A DNA stretch of 32,344 nucleotides from an uncultured bacterium. GTDB lineage: Bacteria > Calescibacteriota > Calescibacteriia > Calescibacteriales > Calescibacteriaceae. How positions within the stretch are numbered: position 1 is the first letter of the stretch; every line of letters begins with the position of its first letter. A model generated the notes under the pieces. The model was not told where the DNA came from and ran no database searches. It saw only the letters and a program-made list of their open reading frames with translations. The DNA is taken from the NCBI GenBank assembly GCA_938036315.1, contig CALHPK010000030.1, forward strand, positions 1-32,344. The letters run 5' to 3'. This document shows positions 8,527 through 15,705 of this stretch, in pieces. The position numbers and the translations under genes were made by a program.

Positions 8527-10701
8527 TCAATCTATGCATGTCCGGATATCTGATATTGGGGGTTTTTCTCCTTTTTCAATCACGTATTTTGCTTGTTCTT
8601 CTTGTCTATTCCAGAAACACAGGGTGTGGGCTTGTCTGAGGTACCCGAACGGGTAAATAGTGGGATTTGTATACGAGCCTGTTAGTCTTTCCAAATCAAA
8701 TCTCAAAAACTGCTCTCTATTTTTTATTGTTTTTTCCGCCTCTCCCTTTATTTTTTCAGCCTCATCTATGTATTTCTGGAAGTCTTCCCCTTTTATTTTA
8801 CCAATTACTGCCTTATATAGATTGTATGAGTGCATAAGTCGTAGTCGAATAATTTTGAACCCATCGTGAAGCTCAGAACACCAAGTCCTTATAAAAGAAT
8901 CCGAAGCATTACATTTTATTTCCAACTCTGATTCAAGAGGTATTATTTTGTCAGCCATCTCTTTCAGTTTATCTATCTTGTCAGCTTCAAATTTTCTGAG
9001 CTCTTCCTGAGTCATCTTGAGTAGCTCTTCAAACTGTACTCTTTTGGGATGTGTTTCAATTCCGGCCATATATCCAATATCATCGTAGATATCTTCTCCG
9101 GAGATGAAAGGAACTAATCTATTATCAAAAAGGTAGATTGTTTGAAGATTTATGAATTCAAGTAGTAACCTTTCGATTATGTCTGAGCAGTTGCCGTAGG
9201 CTATTGAGTAATGTTCAATGAACTTTTTGAATTCTGACTTAGGATTCCAGAGCATCTTGGCAGTAAGATAATCTGTCATCCAGTAGCCCCATTCATGTCC
9301 AGATGAGAACATAATATGTCCCTCAATCATAGGTAACTTCCTTTTTTCTATCTCATTTACAAGTCCGTTTATATCGATCCATCTTGAATGGATATATTCT
9401 GGTAGAAATGCCGGAACATCAATGTCAGCAGAGCACCAGTAGGCGGACTCGGGTTTATATCGAACTATACGTGATGGTAAAAGTTCAATAAGATAATCTC
9501 TGTGAAGATGGAAATTTGGATGTCCGTACCCTCCCCAGTCCCTGAAAAGATCAAAGAAAAAAACTGTGTGAATGTTGTTCACTATACGAGGATCAGCAAA
9601 CTTAGGAAGGTGATAGTAGAAAATGGATTCGCCTTTGTAATTTATCCAAAGATTAGGATAATTACCTACGTGGTTTACAACAGAGATTGTTACGTGAGGG
9701 TATTTTTCCTCGGTGTATTTTATGATGTAGTTGAGCATATCTATAAGTTCTTCGGGGTTTGATGAGAAGAACTCTCCGAAGCCAATTTCGATATTATCCC
9801 AAGGGATATTCATTAGGAAATCGATCTGGTTTCTGATTTGCTCCTTCCAATTTTTTTCCGATGAAACGAGAACGAATGAATTCTGCAGTGAAGCAGAGCT
9901 TAAAAGTTGAATTTCCGCTCCGACTTTTAAACCTCTCATATGCGCATAATCCACAATGTTTTTAGCATGCTCAATCCATCTAGGAAAGTCAAGGGTTTTG
10001 AGAATACTCCACTGAATGTAGTTTTGTCCAGTTTTTACAAGCCAATCAATAAATTTTCTCGCCTCTTTGAGATTTTCTTCACCCACTTCGTTGAAGGAAC
10101 GAAAATATTCGATCGGATGAAGAAGGTGAAGGTGAATTCCTCTTGTTTTGAATGGGGAGAAATTTTTAGAGTTTAATTCTTGGGGAAGGAAAATTCCGCT
10201 AAATTTTGGAACGAACTCATCAGTAGGGTGGAAAAATCTGATTCCGAGCTCCTCTAAAAAGTTATAAATCGCAAATGATAAGTTGATATTATCTGAAGCA
10301 AAGACTAAGAAAATTGTTGAACTACCAGAATTGATTTTCTTCATTATGAAGCCATTATCTATAGCTTCTCCCAAAAATTTTTTCCCTTCATCAGTTGTTG
10401 AGAACCAGATTATCACAGGTTTAGAAAAATCTGGCTTGCCATCTGAGATTTCAGGAACGTTGTTATTCCATAACCGTTCGATATAGTTTACGAAATCTTT
10501 CTTTGTAATCTCAATATTTTTATCAATGCTTGTATCAAAATAAATAGCGAGATCTTTTGCATCAACTTTCATCATTTTTCTTATACTTGTGATTTCAGAT
10601 GAACTGCATATGTTCTCTGATTGGGGTTTATGATTGCATGAGGAGAGCAAAAAAGAGTAATATAGAAGAAGCAGAATCAGACCAGTAATTGCTCTACTCA
10701 T
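8527..10701 (-). CDS. Large lipoprotein with GH67-type N-terminal domain, glycoside-hydrolase-like
   Basis: The 724-residue protein begins with a lipoprotein signal (MSRAITGLILLLLYYSFLLSSC), lipobox L-S-S-C22. Residues about 50-165 resemble the N-terminal domain of alpha-glucuronidases and related hexosaminidase-type enzymes, ending in the typical AIYNFLEELGIRFFHPTDE. A region from about 180 (FKTRGIHLHLLHPIEYF) to about 450 looks like a TIM barrel, with acidic motifs such as EIGFGEFFSSNPEE and conserved aromatics. The C-terminal 250 residues are helical and charged. I cannot assign a GH family or catalytic pair with confidence. It lies divergently from lnt (the lipoprotein acylation enzyme) and convergently to a membrane protein gene. 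No Shine-Dalgarno is visible; TAAAAT lies 8-13 nt upstream. Likely surface or periplasmic, acting on or binding a polysaccharide. Confidence 0.75.
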   Translation of the reverse strand: MSRAITGLILLLLYYSFLLSSCNHKPQSENICSSSEITSIRKMMKVDAKDLAIYFDTSIDKNIEITKKDFVNYIERLWNNNVPEISDGKPDFSKPVIIWFSTTDEGKKFLGEAIDNGFIMKKINSGSSTIFLVFASDNINLSFAIYNFLEELGIRFFHPTDEFVPKFSGIFLPQELNSKNFSPFKTRGIHLHLLHPIEYFRSFNEVGEENLKEARKFIDWLVKTGQNYIQWSILKTLDFPRWIEHAKNIVDYAHMRGLKVGAEIQLLSSASLQNSFVLVSSEKNWKEQIRNQIDFLMNIPWDNIEIGFGEFFSSNPEELIDMLNYIIKYTEEKYPHVTISVVNHVGNYPNLWINYKGESIFYYHLPKFADPRIVNNIHTVFFFDLFRDWGGYGHPNFHLHRDYLIELLPSRIVRYKPESAYWCSADIDVPAFLPEYIHSRWIDINGLVNEIEKRKLPMIEGHIMFSSGHEWGYWMTDYLTAKMLWNPKSEFKKFIEHYSIAYGNCSDIIERLLLEFINLQTIYLFDNRLVPFISGEDIYDDIGYMAGIETHPKRVQFEELLKMTQEELRKFEADKIDKLKEMADKIIPLESELEIKCNASDSFIRTWCSELHDGFKIIRLRLMHSYNLYKAVIGKIKGEDFQKYIDEAEKIKGEAEKTIKNREQFLRFDLERLTGSYTNPTIYPFGYLRQAHTLCFWNRQEEQAKYVIEKGEKPPISDIRTCID

Positions 10702-10732
10702 ATTTAGAATTTTACTTATTTAGAATTTTACT
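10701..10732. repeat. Tandem duplication, 2 x 16 bp, in the lipoprotein/lnt divergent region
   Basis: TATTTAGAATTTTACT is present twice without mismatch, at 10701-10716 and 10717-10732, starting at the last base of the lipoprotein start codon. The bases flanking the copies do not extend the match, so microhomology is essentially nil. Read on the minus strand, each copy contains TAAAAT, the presumptive -10 of the lipoprotein gene. Confidence 0.95.
10709..10714 (-). promoter_or_regulatory. -10-like box (TAAAAT) for the lipoprotein gene
   Basis: TAAAAT on the minus strand lies 8-13 nt upstream of the ATG at 10699-10701, with no Shine-Dalgarno between. A second copy sits 16 bp further upstream because of the tandem duplication. 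Confidence 0.4.
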
Positions 10733-10790
10733 CATATTTATTATAATTCTTTTTTCTTTTTTTCTTTTTTTAGAATTCTACTTGCTTTTT

Positions 10791-10796
10791 TATAAT
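10791..10796 (+). promoter_or_regulatory. -10 box (TATAAT) upstream of lnt
   Basis: A perfect TATAAT ends 15 nt before the preferred lnt ATG at 10812. No clear -35 stands at 17 bp, the upstream DNA being a T-rich run. A start near 10803 would leave a leader of about 9 nt. Confidence 0.45.
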
Positions 10797-10811
10797 TTTA
10801 ATGGATCTGAG

Positions 10812-12413
10812 ATGCTAAAATTCGTAATTGTTTTTTTGATTCCGGCTTTATTTTCTGCCATTTTATATACACTTTCTCAGCCCAAGTTTAATATATGGTT
10901 TTTATCTTTATTTTTCGTTCTTCCGCTACATGTTATATGGAGGAGAAGGGGGAGCATCAAAGTTTTCTTTCTGGCTGGATTTTTGACTTTTTTCTTCACA
11001 GTCCACTGGATAACCCACGCGATAACTTATTACGGAGGATTTCCTTATTTATTTGCCATCTTGCCCCTTGCGCTTTTAAGTTTTGCCCTTGGAATGTTTC
11101 ATCTTTTTTTTGGGTTGATAAGATCAAAGATATCAAAGCTTGGTATACCATTTTCAATAATAGATCCACCGGTTTGGGTTACAATGGAGTTTATGAAAAC
11201 GTTTGTGTTTACGGGCTTTCCCTGGGCGCTTGTTGGATACTCGCTGTGGCAAAACCCTTCACTGATTCAGATTTCAGATATCACGGGAGTTTACGGGGTT
11301 TCATTTCTTGTTATGATCTTGAATGGATTTTTCTGCGATCTGGCAGATCTTCTGATGTTACGCTCAAGGATAAGTTTGAAAAAAATTATATCAAGTCTGA
11401 TATTTACCTTATCCGCTATCGTTTTAGTAGTTGCATATTCGCGCTTTAGGGAAGCGGAAATAGTTTCTCTGATGGAAGATCTTAAAGAATTCCCGGCTAT
11501 TGTAGTTCAGCCTAACATACCCCAGGATATAAAGTGGAGTTACTATCTGAAGGAAAAATTCTTTTCAGATAATATATCCCTGACGTTTTCTGCTTTGGAC
11601 TCAAATTATGAAAATGTATTGGTAATCTGGCCAGAGACCGCTTTGACTTTTTTCATTGAAAAAGAGAAAGAGTTCGCAGATAGGCTTATTGATATGGCTC
11701 ACAAAGGGTTTTATATAGTAGCTGGGGGGCTGGGGTTCTCCTCAGACAATGGAAAAATAAAATATTACAACAGAGCATTCTTTATAACTCCAGCAGGAAA
11801 AATATACTCTTATGATAAAACTCATCTTGTTATGTTTGGGGAGTATATCCCTCTGAGAAATTACCTTGAGAAAATTCCATTTATCAAAAAAATGATCGAT
11901 GAGATTGAGAAAGTGGCGGGAGATTTTGAGCCTGGCAAAGAAATTAAAGCGCTGGGCGACAAAGGTGATATAAACATAGCTGTACCAATATGCTTTGAAT
12001 CAATATTCCCATATCTTGTCAGAAAAATGGGAAAACATGCAAATATTGTAGCTGTTATAACAAATGATACATGGTTTGGCAGGTCCTCAGGTCCACATCA
12101 GCATTTTTCTGCATCGGTATTCAGAGCAGTTGAACTGAGAAGGTTTGTACTGCGAAGTGCAAATTCTGGAATTTCAGGAGCCATAGATCCTCTCGGTAGA
12201 ATTTTAGCAAAAACTCAACTTGATCAAAAAACTTCCTTCATTGTGAAGGTTAAGTTCCTCGATATTCAGACCTTTTACTCAAAATTCGGAGATATTTTCT
12301 CGGTTGTATGTGTGCTGGTAACTTTGGGACTTTTCCTGTTCGCCACATCATATCGAAGCTATGCATTGTCAGGCAATTCTAAGAAAATCTCTATTAAGAA
12401 AATCTCTATTTAG
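10812..12413 (+). CDS. lnt: Apolipoprotein N-acyltransferase Lnt
   Basis: Lnt transfers an acyl chain from phospholipid to the N-terminal Cys of lipoproteins in the inner membrane. From ATG at 10812 the protein has 533 residues. It has about six N-terminal membrane segments, then a nitrilase-fold domain with the Glu of WPETA, the Lys of YDKTHLVMFGEYIP and the nucleophile Cys of PICFES, and finally one C-terminal membrane helix. The frame is open back to a TTG at 10689, but the extra 41 residues would lie in the repeat and T-rich promoter DNA; ATG 10812, after TATAAT at 10791, fits the family length better. The C-terminus ends KKISIKKISI because of an in-frame 15-bp duplication. Lnt also supports that the adjacent lipoproteins are triacylated. 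Confidence 0.9.
   Translation: MLKFVIVFLIPALFSAILYTLSQPKFNIWFLSLFFVLPLHVIWRRRGSIKVFFLAGFLTFFFTVHWITHAITYYGGFPYLFAILPLALLSFALGMFHLFFGLIRSKISKLGIPFSIIDPPVWVTMEFMKTFVFTGFPWALVGYSLWQNPSLIQISDITGVYGVSFLVMILNGFFCDLADLLMLRSRISLKKIISSLIFTLSAIVLVVAYSRFREAEIVSLMEDLKEFPAIVVQPNIPQDIKWSYYLKEKFFSDNISLTFSALDSNYENVLVIWPETALTFFIEKEKEFADRLIDMAHKGFYIVAGGLGFSSDNGKIKYYNRAFFITPAGKIYSYDKTHLVMFGEYIPLRNYLEKIPFIKKMIDEIEKVAGDFEPGKEIKALGDKGDINIAVPICFESIFPYLVRKMGKHANIVAVITNDTWFGRSSGPHQHFSASVFRAVELRRFVLRSANSGISGAIDPLGRILAKTQLDQKTSFIVKVKFLDIQTFYSKFGDIFSVVCVLVTLGLFLFATSYRSYALSGNSKKISIKKISI
12381..12410. repeat. In-frame tandem duplication, 2 x 15 bp, at the lnt C-terminus
   Basis: AAGAAAATCTCTATT occurs exactly twice (12381-12395, 12396-12410), followed directly by the TAG stop. 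It duplicates the pentapeptide KKISI at the end of Lnt. Only one flanking base extends the match. Confidence 0.95.
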
Positions 12414-12434
12414 TAAAATTTATGCAATTTTTGA

Positions 12435-12440
12435 TATTTT
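12435..12440 (+). promoter_or_regulatory. -10-like box (TATTTT) before thyX
   Basis: TATTTT lies at -13 to -8 from the ATG at 12448, in a 34-bp gap after lnt. There is no Shine-Dalgarno. It is a weak match to the -10 consensus, but the position repeats that seen at other genes here. Confidence 0.3.
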
Positions 12441-12447
12441 TGTAATT

Positions 12448-13236
12448 ATGAGGTGTGCAAGATGTAAGAGAGGATTTCTACTTGATGTGAAATTTGGAGG
12501 GGAAACTTTTCAATTTTGTGGCTCGTGCAACTCGTTCAACGTTCTTGATAAGGGGTTTATAGCTCTTGTTGATTTTGTTGGTGGAGATGAGATGGTCGTC
12601 AGAGCCGCGCGTATATCATATGGAAAGGAGACAAAGGGTGTGGATCAGGATAAAAAGCTGATAAAGTATATGATGGAACACAGACACGGCACCCCTTTTG
12701 AGCATTCTTTGTTCATCTTCCACGTTAAAGCTCCAATATTTGTTGCTCGTCAGTGGTTCAGGCATAGAATAGGCTCTTTCAACGAAATCTCAGGAAGATA
12801 TGTCGAATATGAAGATGATTTTTATATACCGAAAAAGTTGAGAATCCAGCATCCAAAGAACAAGCAGGCAAGTATCTACGGTGACATACCAGGTGAGGAC
12901 GAACTTATTTCACTTTATGAAGAAGTGGTAAGAAAATCCTATGAGGTATACAAAAGATTCTTGCAAGCTGGTGTAGCGCGGGAGATATCAAGAACTATAC
13001 TCCCGTTGTCCTTGTACACACAATTTTACTGGTCCGTAAATCCACGCTCACTTATGAACTTTATAAATCTGAGAGCATCAGAGGATGCCCAAGAAGAGAT
13101 AAGAGAATATGCTAAAAGAATTTCTTTTTTCTTCTACGACAGGATGCCGTGGACATTTTCGTCATTTGTGAAGTATGCCTTTGATGGAAAAAGCCAATTT
13201 ATACAAAACCTTAAGGAAAAATTAGAAAATCTATAA
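12448..13236 (+). CDS. thyX: Flavin-dependent thymidylate synthase ThyX with N-terminal zinc-ribbon extension
   Basis: ThyX methylates dUMP to dTMP using methylene-THF, FAD and NADPH. The signature RHRx7S is present (R105-H106-R107 ... S115, in RHRIGSFNEISGRY), as are conserved segments RAARISYG (52-59), EHRHGTPFEH (78-87), ARQWFRHR and NPRSLMNFINLRASEDAQ. From ATG 12448 the protein has 262 residues. The first 35 form an unusual extension with C3-x2-C6 and C24-x2-C27, a probable zinc ribbon. The frame is open back to ATG 12361 inside lnt, but that start would add 29 residues out of the overlapping lnt end. No start codon exists between the extension and the ThyX core, so the extension belongs to the protein. 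It lies downstream of lnt, probably with its own promoter. Confidence 0.93.
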   Translation: MRCARCKRGFLLDVKFGGETFQFCGSCNSFNVLDKGFIALVDFVGGDEMVVRAARISYGKETKGVDQDKKLIKYMMEHRHGTPFEHSLFIFHVKAPIFVARQWFRHRIGSFNEISGRYVEYEDDFYIPKKLRIQHPKNKQASIYGDIPGEDELISLYEEVVRKSYEVYKRFLQAGVAREISRTILPLSLYTQFYWSVNPRSLMNFINLRASEDAQEEIREYAKRISFFFYDRMPWTFSSFVKYAFDGKSQFIQNLKEKLENL

Positions 13237-13360
13237 ATGTTTCCCCAAAGATATACACTGCCTAAAAATTACTAAAATTATAACCTTCCTGTTAATTAAA
13301 TTAAACTAAATTTGCTTAAGATACAGCAGAAATTGAAAAATAAAATGGAGGTATAGCAGC

Positions 13361-13822
13361 ATGTCTGTGGAAAAGAAAAGTTCGGAAGCACCAAGGAAAA
13401 AAGTTGGAACAAAGAAAAAAAAAGAAAGTCCAAAGACTGAAGTGAAGGCCGAAGAAGAAAAGAAAGAAGAGCAGGTAAAAGAAGACATACCTGTAGTAAC
13501 CGGAGCGGAACCTACAGAGACTTATAGTTCCACCGAGAGAGCCGAAATAAAATCTGCCTTTTCTCCTTGCTCCGATGTGAGATCTTTTTTTAGTGTAGAT
13601 TCATTACTCAAACTTGGAGAGAAGGCAAAAAGCAGAATTCAAGCTCAGATCCAGATGGTGAAAAGTATGTATTCGCTGTTCCAAGGTATGAAACAGTCCT
13701 ACGGAGGTGATACTAAGAAAGTTCTCTCCGTTATATTTAGTTTTGCAAAAGAGGAGGCAAAAAGAAGAATCAATGAGACTAAATCTAAGCTAAGAAAGAA
13801 GATAATCGGAGAGTTAGATTGA
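13361..13822 (+). CDS. Lys/Glu-rich hypothetical protein with helical C-terminal domain
   Basis: The 153-residue protein begins with a disordered, strongly charged segment (about 1-45; runs such as TKKKKES and EEEKKEEQ) and continues with a Ser/Thr-rich linker (about 45-70). A helical domain (about 75-153) follows, containing LLKLGEKAKSRIQAQIQMV and ending KSKLRKKIIGELD. No family is recognised. A strong Shine-Dalgarno (GGAGGT) about 9 nt before ATG, and a 124-bp upstream gap with TAAGAT at 13317-13322, suggest an independent, well-translated gene. It has no signal peptide or membrane segment, so it is probably cytoplasmic. The basic low-complexity tail plus amphipathic helices would suit a nucleic-acid or polymer-binding protein, but that is speculation. 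It precedes metK by 57 bp. Confidence 0.75.
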   Translation: MSVEKKSSEAPRKKVGTKKKKESPKTEVKAEEEKKEEQVKEDIPVVTGAEPTETYSSTERAEIKSAFSPCSDVRSFFSVDSLLKLGEKAKSRIQAQIQMVKSMYSLFQGMKQSYGGDTKKVLSVIFSFAKEEAKRRINETKSKLRKKIIGELD

Positions 13823-13867
13823 TGTAGATTTTCTTGTTGTTTTTTATATTTTTCTGAAGAGAAAGAA

Positions 13868-13873
13868 TAATGT
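13868..13873 (+). promoter_or_regulatory. -10-like box (TAATGT) before metK
   Basis: TAATGT lies at -12 to -7 from the metK ATG at 13880, with no Shine-Dalgarno. It fits TANNNT spacing for a leaderless start but is a weak -10. Confidence 0.3.
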
Positions 13874-13879
13874 AGCGAT

Positions 13880-15031
13880 ATGGTAAAGCTTCTGTCATCT
13901 GAGTCTGTAACAGAGGGACATCCTGATAAGCTTTGCGATAGGATTTCGGATGCCATCCTTGATGCTCATATAAAGCAGGATAAATTTGCAAGGGTTGCCT
14001 GCGAAACTCTGGCAAGTGGGAACATTGTTGTAATAACAGGGGAGATATCCTCTACAGCATCGGTGGATTATGAAGAGATCTCAAGAAGAGTGGTCAGAGA
14101 TGTGGGATATGAAGATGATAAAAACGCAATAGATTGGAGAACGTTCCAGATAATAAAGTATATAAAAGAGCAATCTCCAGATATAGCAAGGGGAGTGATT
14201 CAGGAAGGAGATATAGGAGCGGGCGATCAGGGTACGATGTTTGGATATGCTGTTGATGAAACTCCAGAACTTATGCCCCTGACAATTTCTTTAGCTCACA
14301 AAATTACAAAAGTTCTTGCAGAAAAGAGGAAAAAAGGAGAAGCCCCATTCCTAAGACCAGATGGAAAAAGCCAAGTTACGGTGGAATACGAAAATGGAAT
14401 CCCCAAAAGAGTTCACACGGTGGTTGTATCAACTCAGCACGCATCTGATGTAGATATGAAAACACTGAGAGAATACATTATCGAAGAGATCATAAAAAAG
14501 GTAATACCTAATGAATTTTTGAAAGGTACAAACTACTACGTGAATCCTACGGGGAGATTTGTGATAGGAGGCCCCCTGGGGGATGCTGGGCTCACTGGCA
14601 GAAAAACTATAGTCGATACTTATGGCGGTCATGCAAGGCACGGTGGCGGAGCTTTCTCCGGTAAAGATCCAACAAAGGTAGATAGATCCGCAAGCTATAT
14701 GGCAAGAAAAATCGCAAAAACAATTGTCGCATCAGGGGTAGCTAAAAAGTGTGAGGTTTGTCTTGCCTACATTATCGGTATTCCCGAGCCAGTTCATATC
14801 ACAGTGGAAACATTCGGCACCTCTAAAGTCCCCGAAGAAAAAATAGAAAAGCGCGTGAAGGAAATCTTTAAACTCAAACCCAAGGATATAATAGATTACC
14901 TTGATCTGAGAAGACCTATATATGAAAAAACATCTGTATACGGACACTTCGGCAGAGAGGAAGAAGAATTCACTTGGGAAAAAATTTCGAAAGAAGAAGT
15001 AGAAGCATTTAGATCACTTATAAGAATATAG
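13880..15031 (+). CDS. metK: S-adenosylmethionine synthase MetK
   Basis: MetK makes SAM from methionine and ATP. The 383-residue protein has the N-terminal SSESVTEGHPDKLCDRISDAILD, the ATP-binding GAGDQGTMFGYA (about 114-125), the glycine-rich loop GGGAFSGKDPTKVDRS and the GPLGDAGLTGRKTIVDTYGG motif that defines the family. Length matches bacterial MetK. There is no Shine-Dalgarno; the start follows a TAATGT box, and ATG is the only plausible start before the conserved SSESVTEGHPDK. A 57-bp gap separates it from the preceding unknown gene and 77 bp from hpf. In this window the SAM users are RimO and possibly other radical-SAM enzymes. Confidence 0.97.
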   Translation: MVKLLSSESVTEGHPDKLCDRISDAILDAHIKQDKFARVACETLASGNIVVITGEISSTASVDYEEISRRVVRDVGYEDDKNAIDWRTFQIIKYIKEQSPDIARGVIQEGDIGAGDQGTMFGYAVDETPELMPLTISLAHKITKVLAEKRKKGEAPFLRPDGKSQVTVEYENGIPKRVHTVVVSTQHASDVDMKTLREYIIEEIIKKVIPNEFLKGTNYYVNPTGRFVIGGPLGDAGLTGRKTIVDTYGGHARHGGGAFSGKDPTKVDRSASYMARKIAKTIVASGVAKKCEVCLAYIIGIPEPVHITVETFGTSKVPEEKIEKRVKEIFKLKPKDIIDYLDLRRPIYEKTSVYGHFGREEEEFTWEKISKEEVEAFRSLIRI

Positions 15032-15108
15032 ATATATATAAATTAACTCAGAAGAATGCAAATGTAAAATAGAAATAGATGTAGTGTAACAGAAAAGGAG
15101 GATAAACT

Positions 15109-15705
15109 ATGGAAGAAAGAATAGATGAGGTGGAGATATCGTTTGTGGCAAGGAATATAAAGCTTACCGACTACATAAAGGATTATTTCAAGGAAAAATT
15201 TGAAAAAGTTGTAAACAAAATCCCGCAGGGTTTAAGGAAGAATTCAAAAATATTTTTCATATATAGAAAGGATGGAGATACGCGCTCTGGAGCAGTTATA
15301 GTAACTTTTACAAAAAAAATATCGCCGATTTACACTGAAGAAACTGCAGATGATCCTCGAGTAATGATTGACATTCTTGCAGAAGAAATAGAAAGACAGG
15401 TAGGAAAATTGAAAACAGAATTCGAAAGAGCACTTAAGGAGGAGATGAGATCAAAAAGAGAGTTTATCCCAGCCCATACATATGAAGAAGCTCCTGATGT
15501 GAAAAATGAACCAAATGTGCAGAGGATTAGAGTGAAAATAGAAAAACCCATAAGTCTTGATGACGCTATAATAATACTTGAAGAGGAGGAAAAGAAAAAA
15601 TCCGGCAGGAGACTCCCTATTTTCATTTTTAATGATATAGATGGTAAATTCAAAGTGATATATAAACAAGCTGAAAATAACTACACTCTTTTTGAGGTTG
15701 ATTGA
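15109..15705 (+). CDS. hpf: Long-form ribosome hibernation promoting factor HPF
   Basis: Long HPF binds the 30S decoding region and dimerises 70S ribosomes into inactive 100S particles. The 198-residue protein has an N-terminal S30AE domain (about 7-105, starting VEISFVARNIKLTDYIKDYF) and a C-terminal dimerisation domain (about 138-197) with KPISLDDAIIILEE, FIFNDIDGKFKVIYKQ and NNYTLFEVD, the usual closing pattern. A charged linker joins them. A good Shine-Dalgarno (AGGAGG) lies about 8 nt before ATG. Its stop overlaps the start of glyS by one base (TGATG), so the two are translationally coupled. The upstream 77-bp gap is AT-rich and may hold a promoter. Confidence 0.93.
   Translation: MEERIDEVEISFVARNIKLTDYIKDYFKEKFEKVVNKIPQGLRKNSKIFFIYRKDGDTRSGAVIVTFTKKISPIYTEETADDPRVMIDILAEEIERQVGKLKTEFERALKEEMRSKREFIPAHTYEEAPDVKNEPNVQRIRVKIEKPISLDDAIIILEEEEKKKSGRRLPIFIFNDIDGKFKVIYKQAENNYTLFEVD

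Noticed and set aside
10689-10811. Upstream TTG start extending Lnt by 41 residues
   Set aside because: The extension runs through the tandem repeat and T-rich promoter DNA, lacks a ribosome site, overlaps the divergent lipoprotein start and makes Lnt longer than the family norm.
10895-11449. 184-codon plus-strand frame inside lnt
   Set aside because: Alternative frame of the conserved lnt gene with a Phe/Cys/Ser-rich translation and no independent start signals.
12361-12447. ATG 12361 as the thyX start
   Set aside because: It would overlap the lnt C-terminus including its duplication and add 29 residues unlike any ThyX; ATG 12448 has a promoter-like box and begins directly before the Cys-x2-Cys pair.
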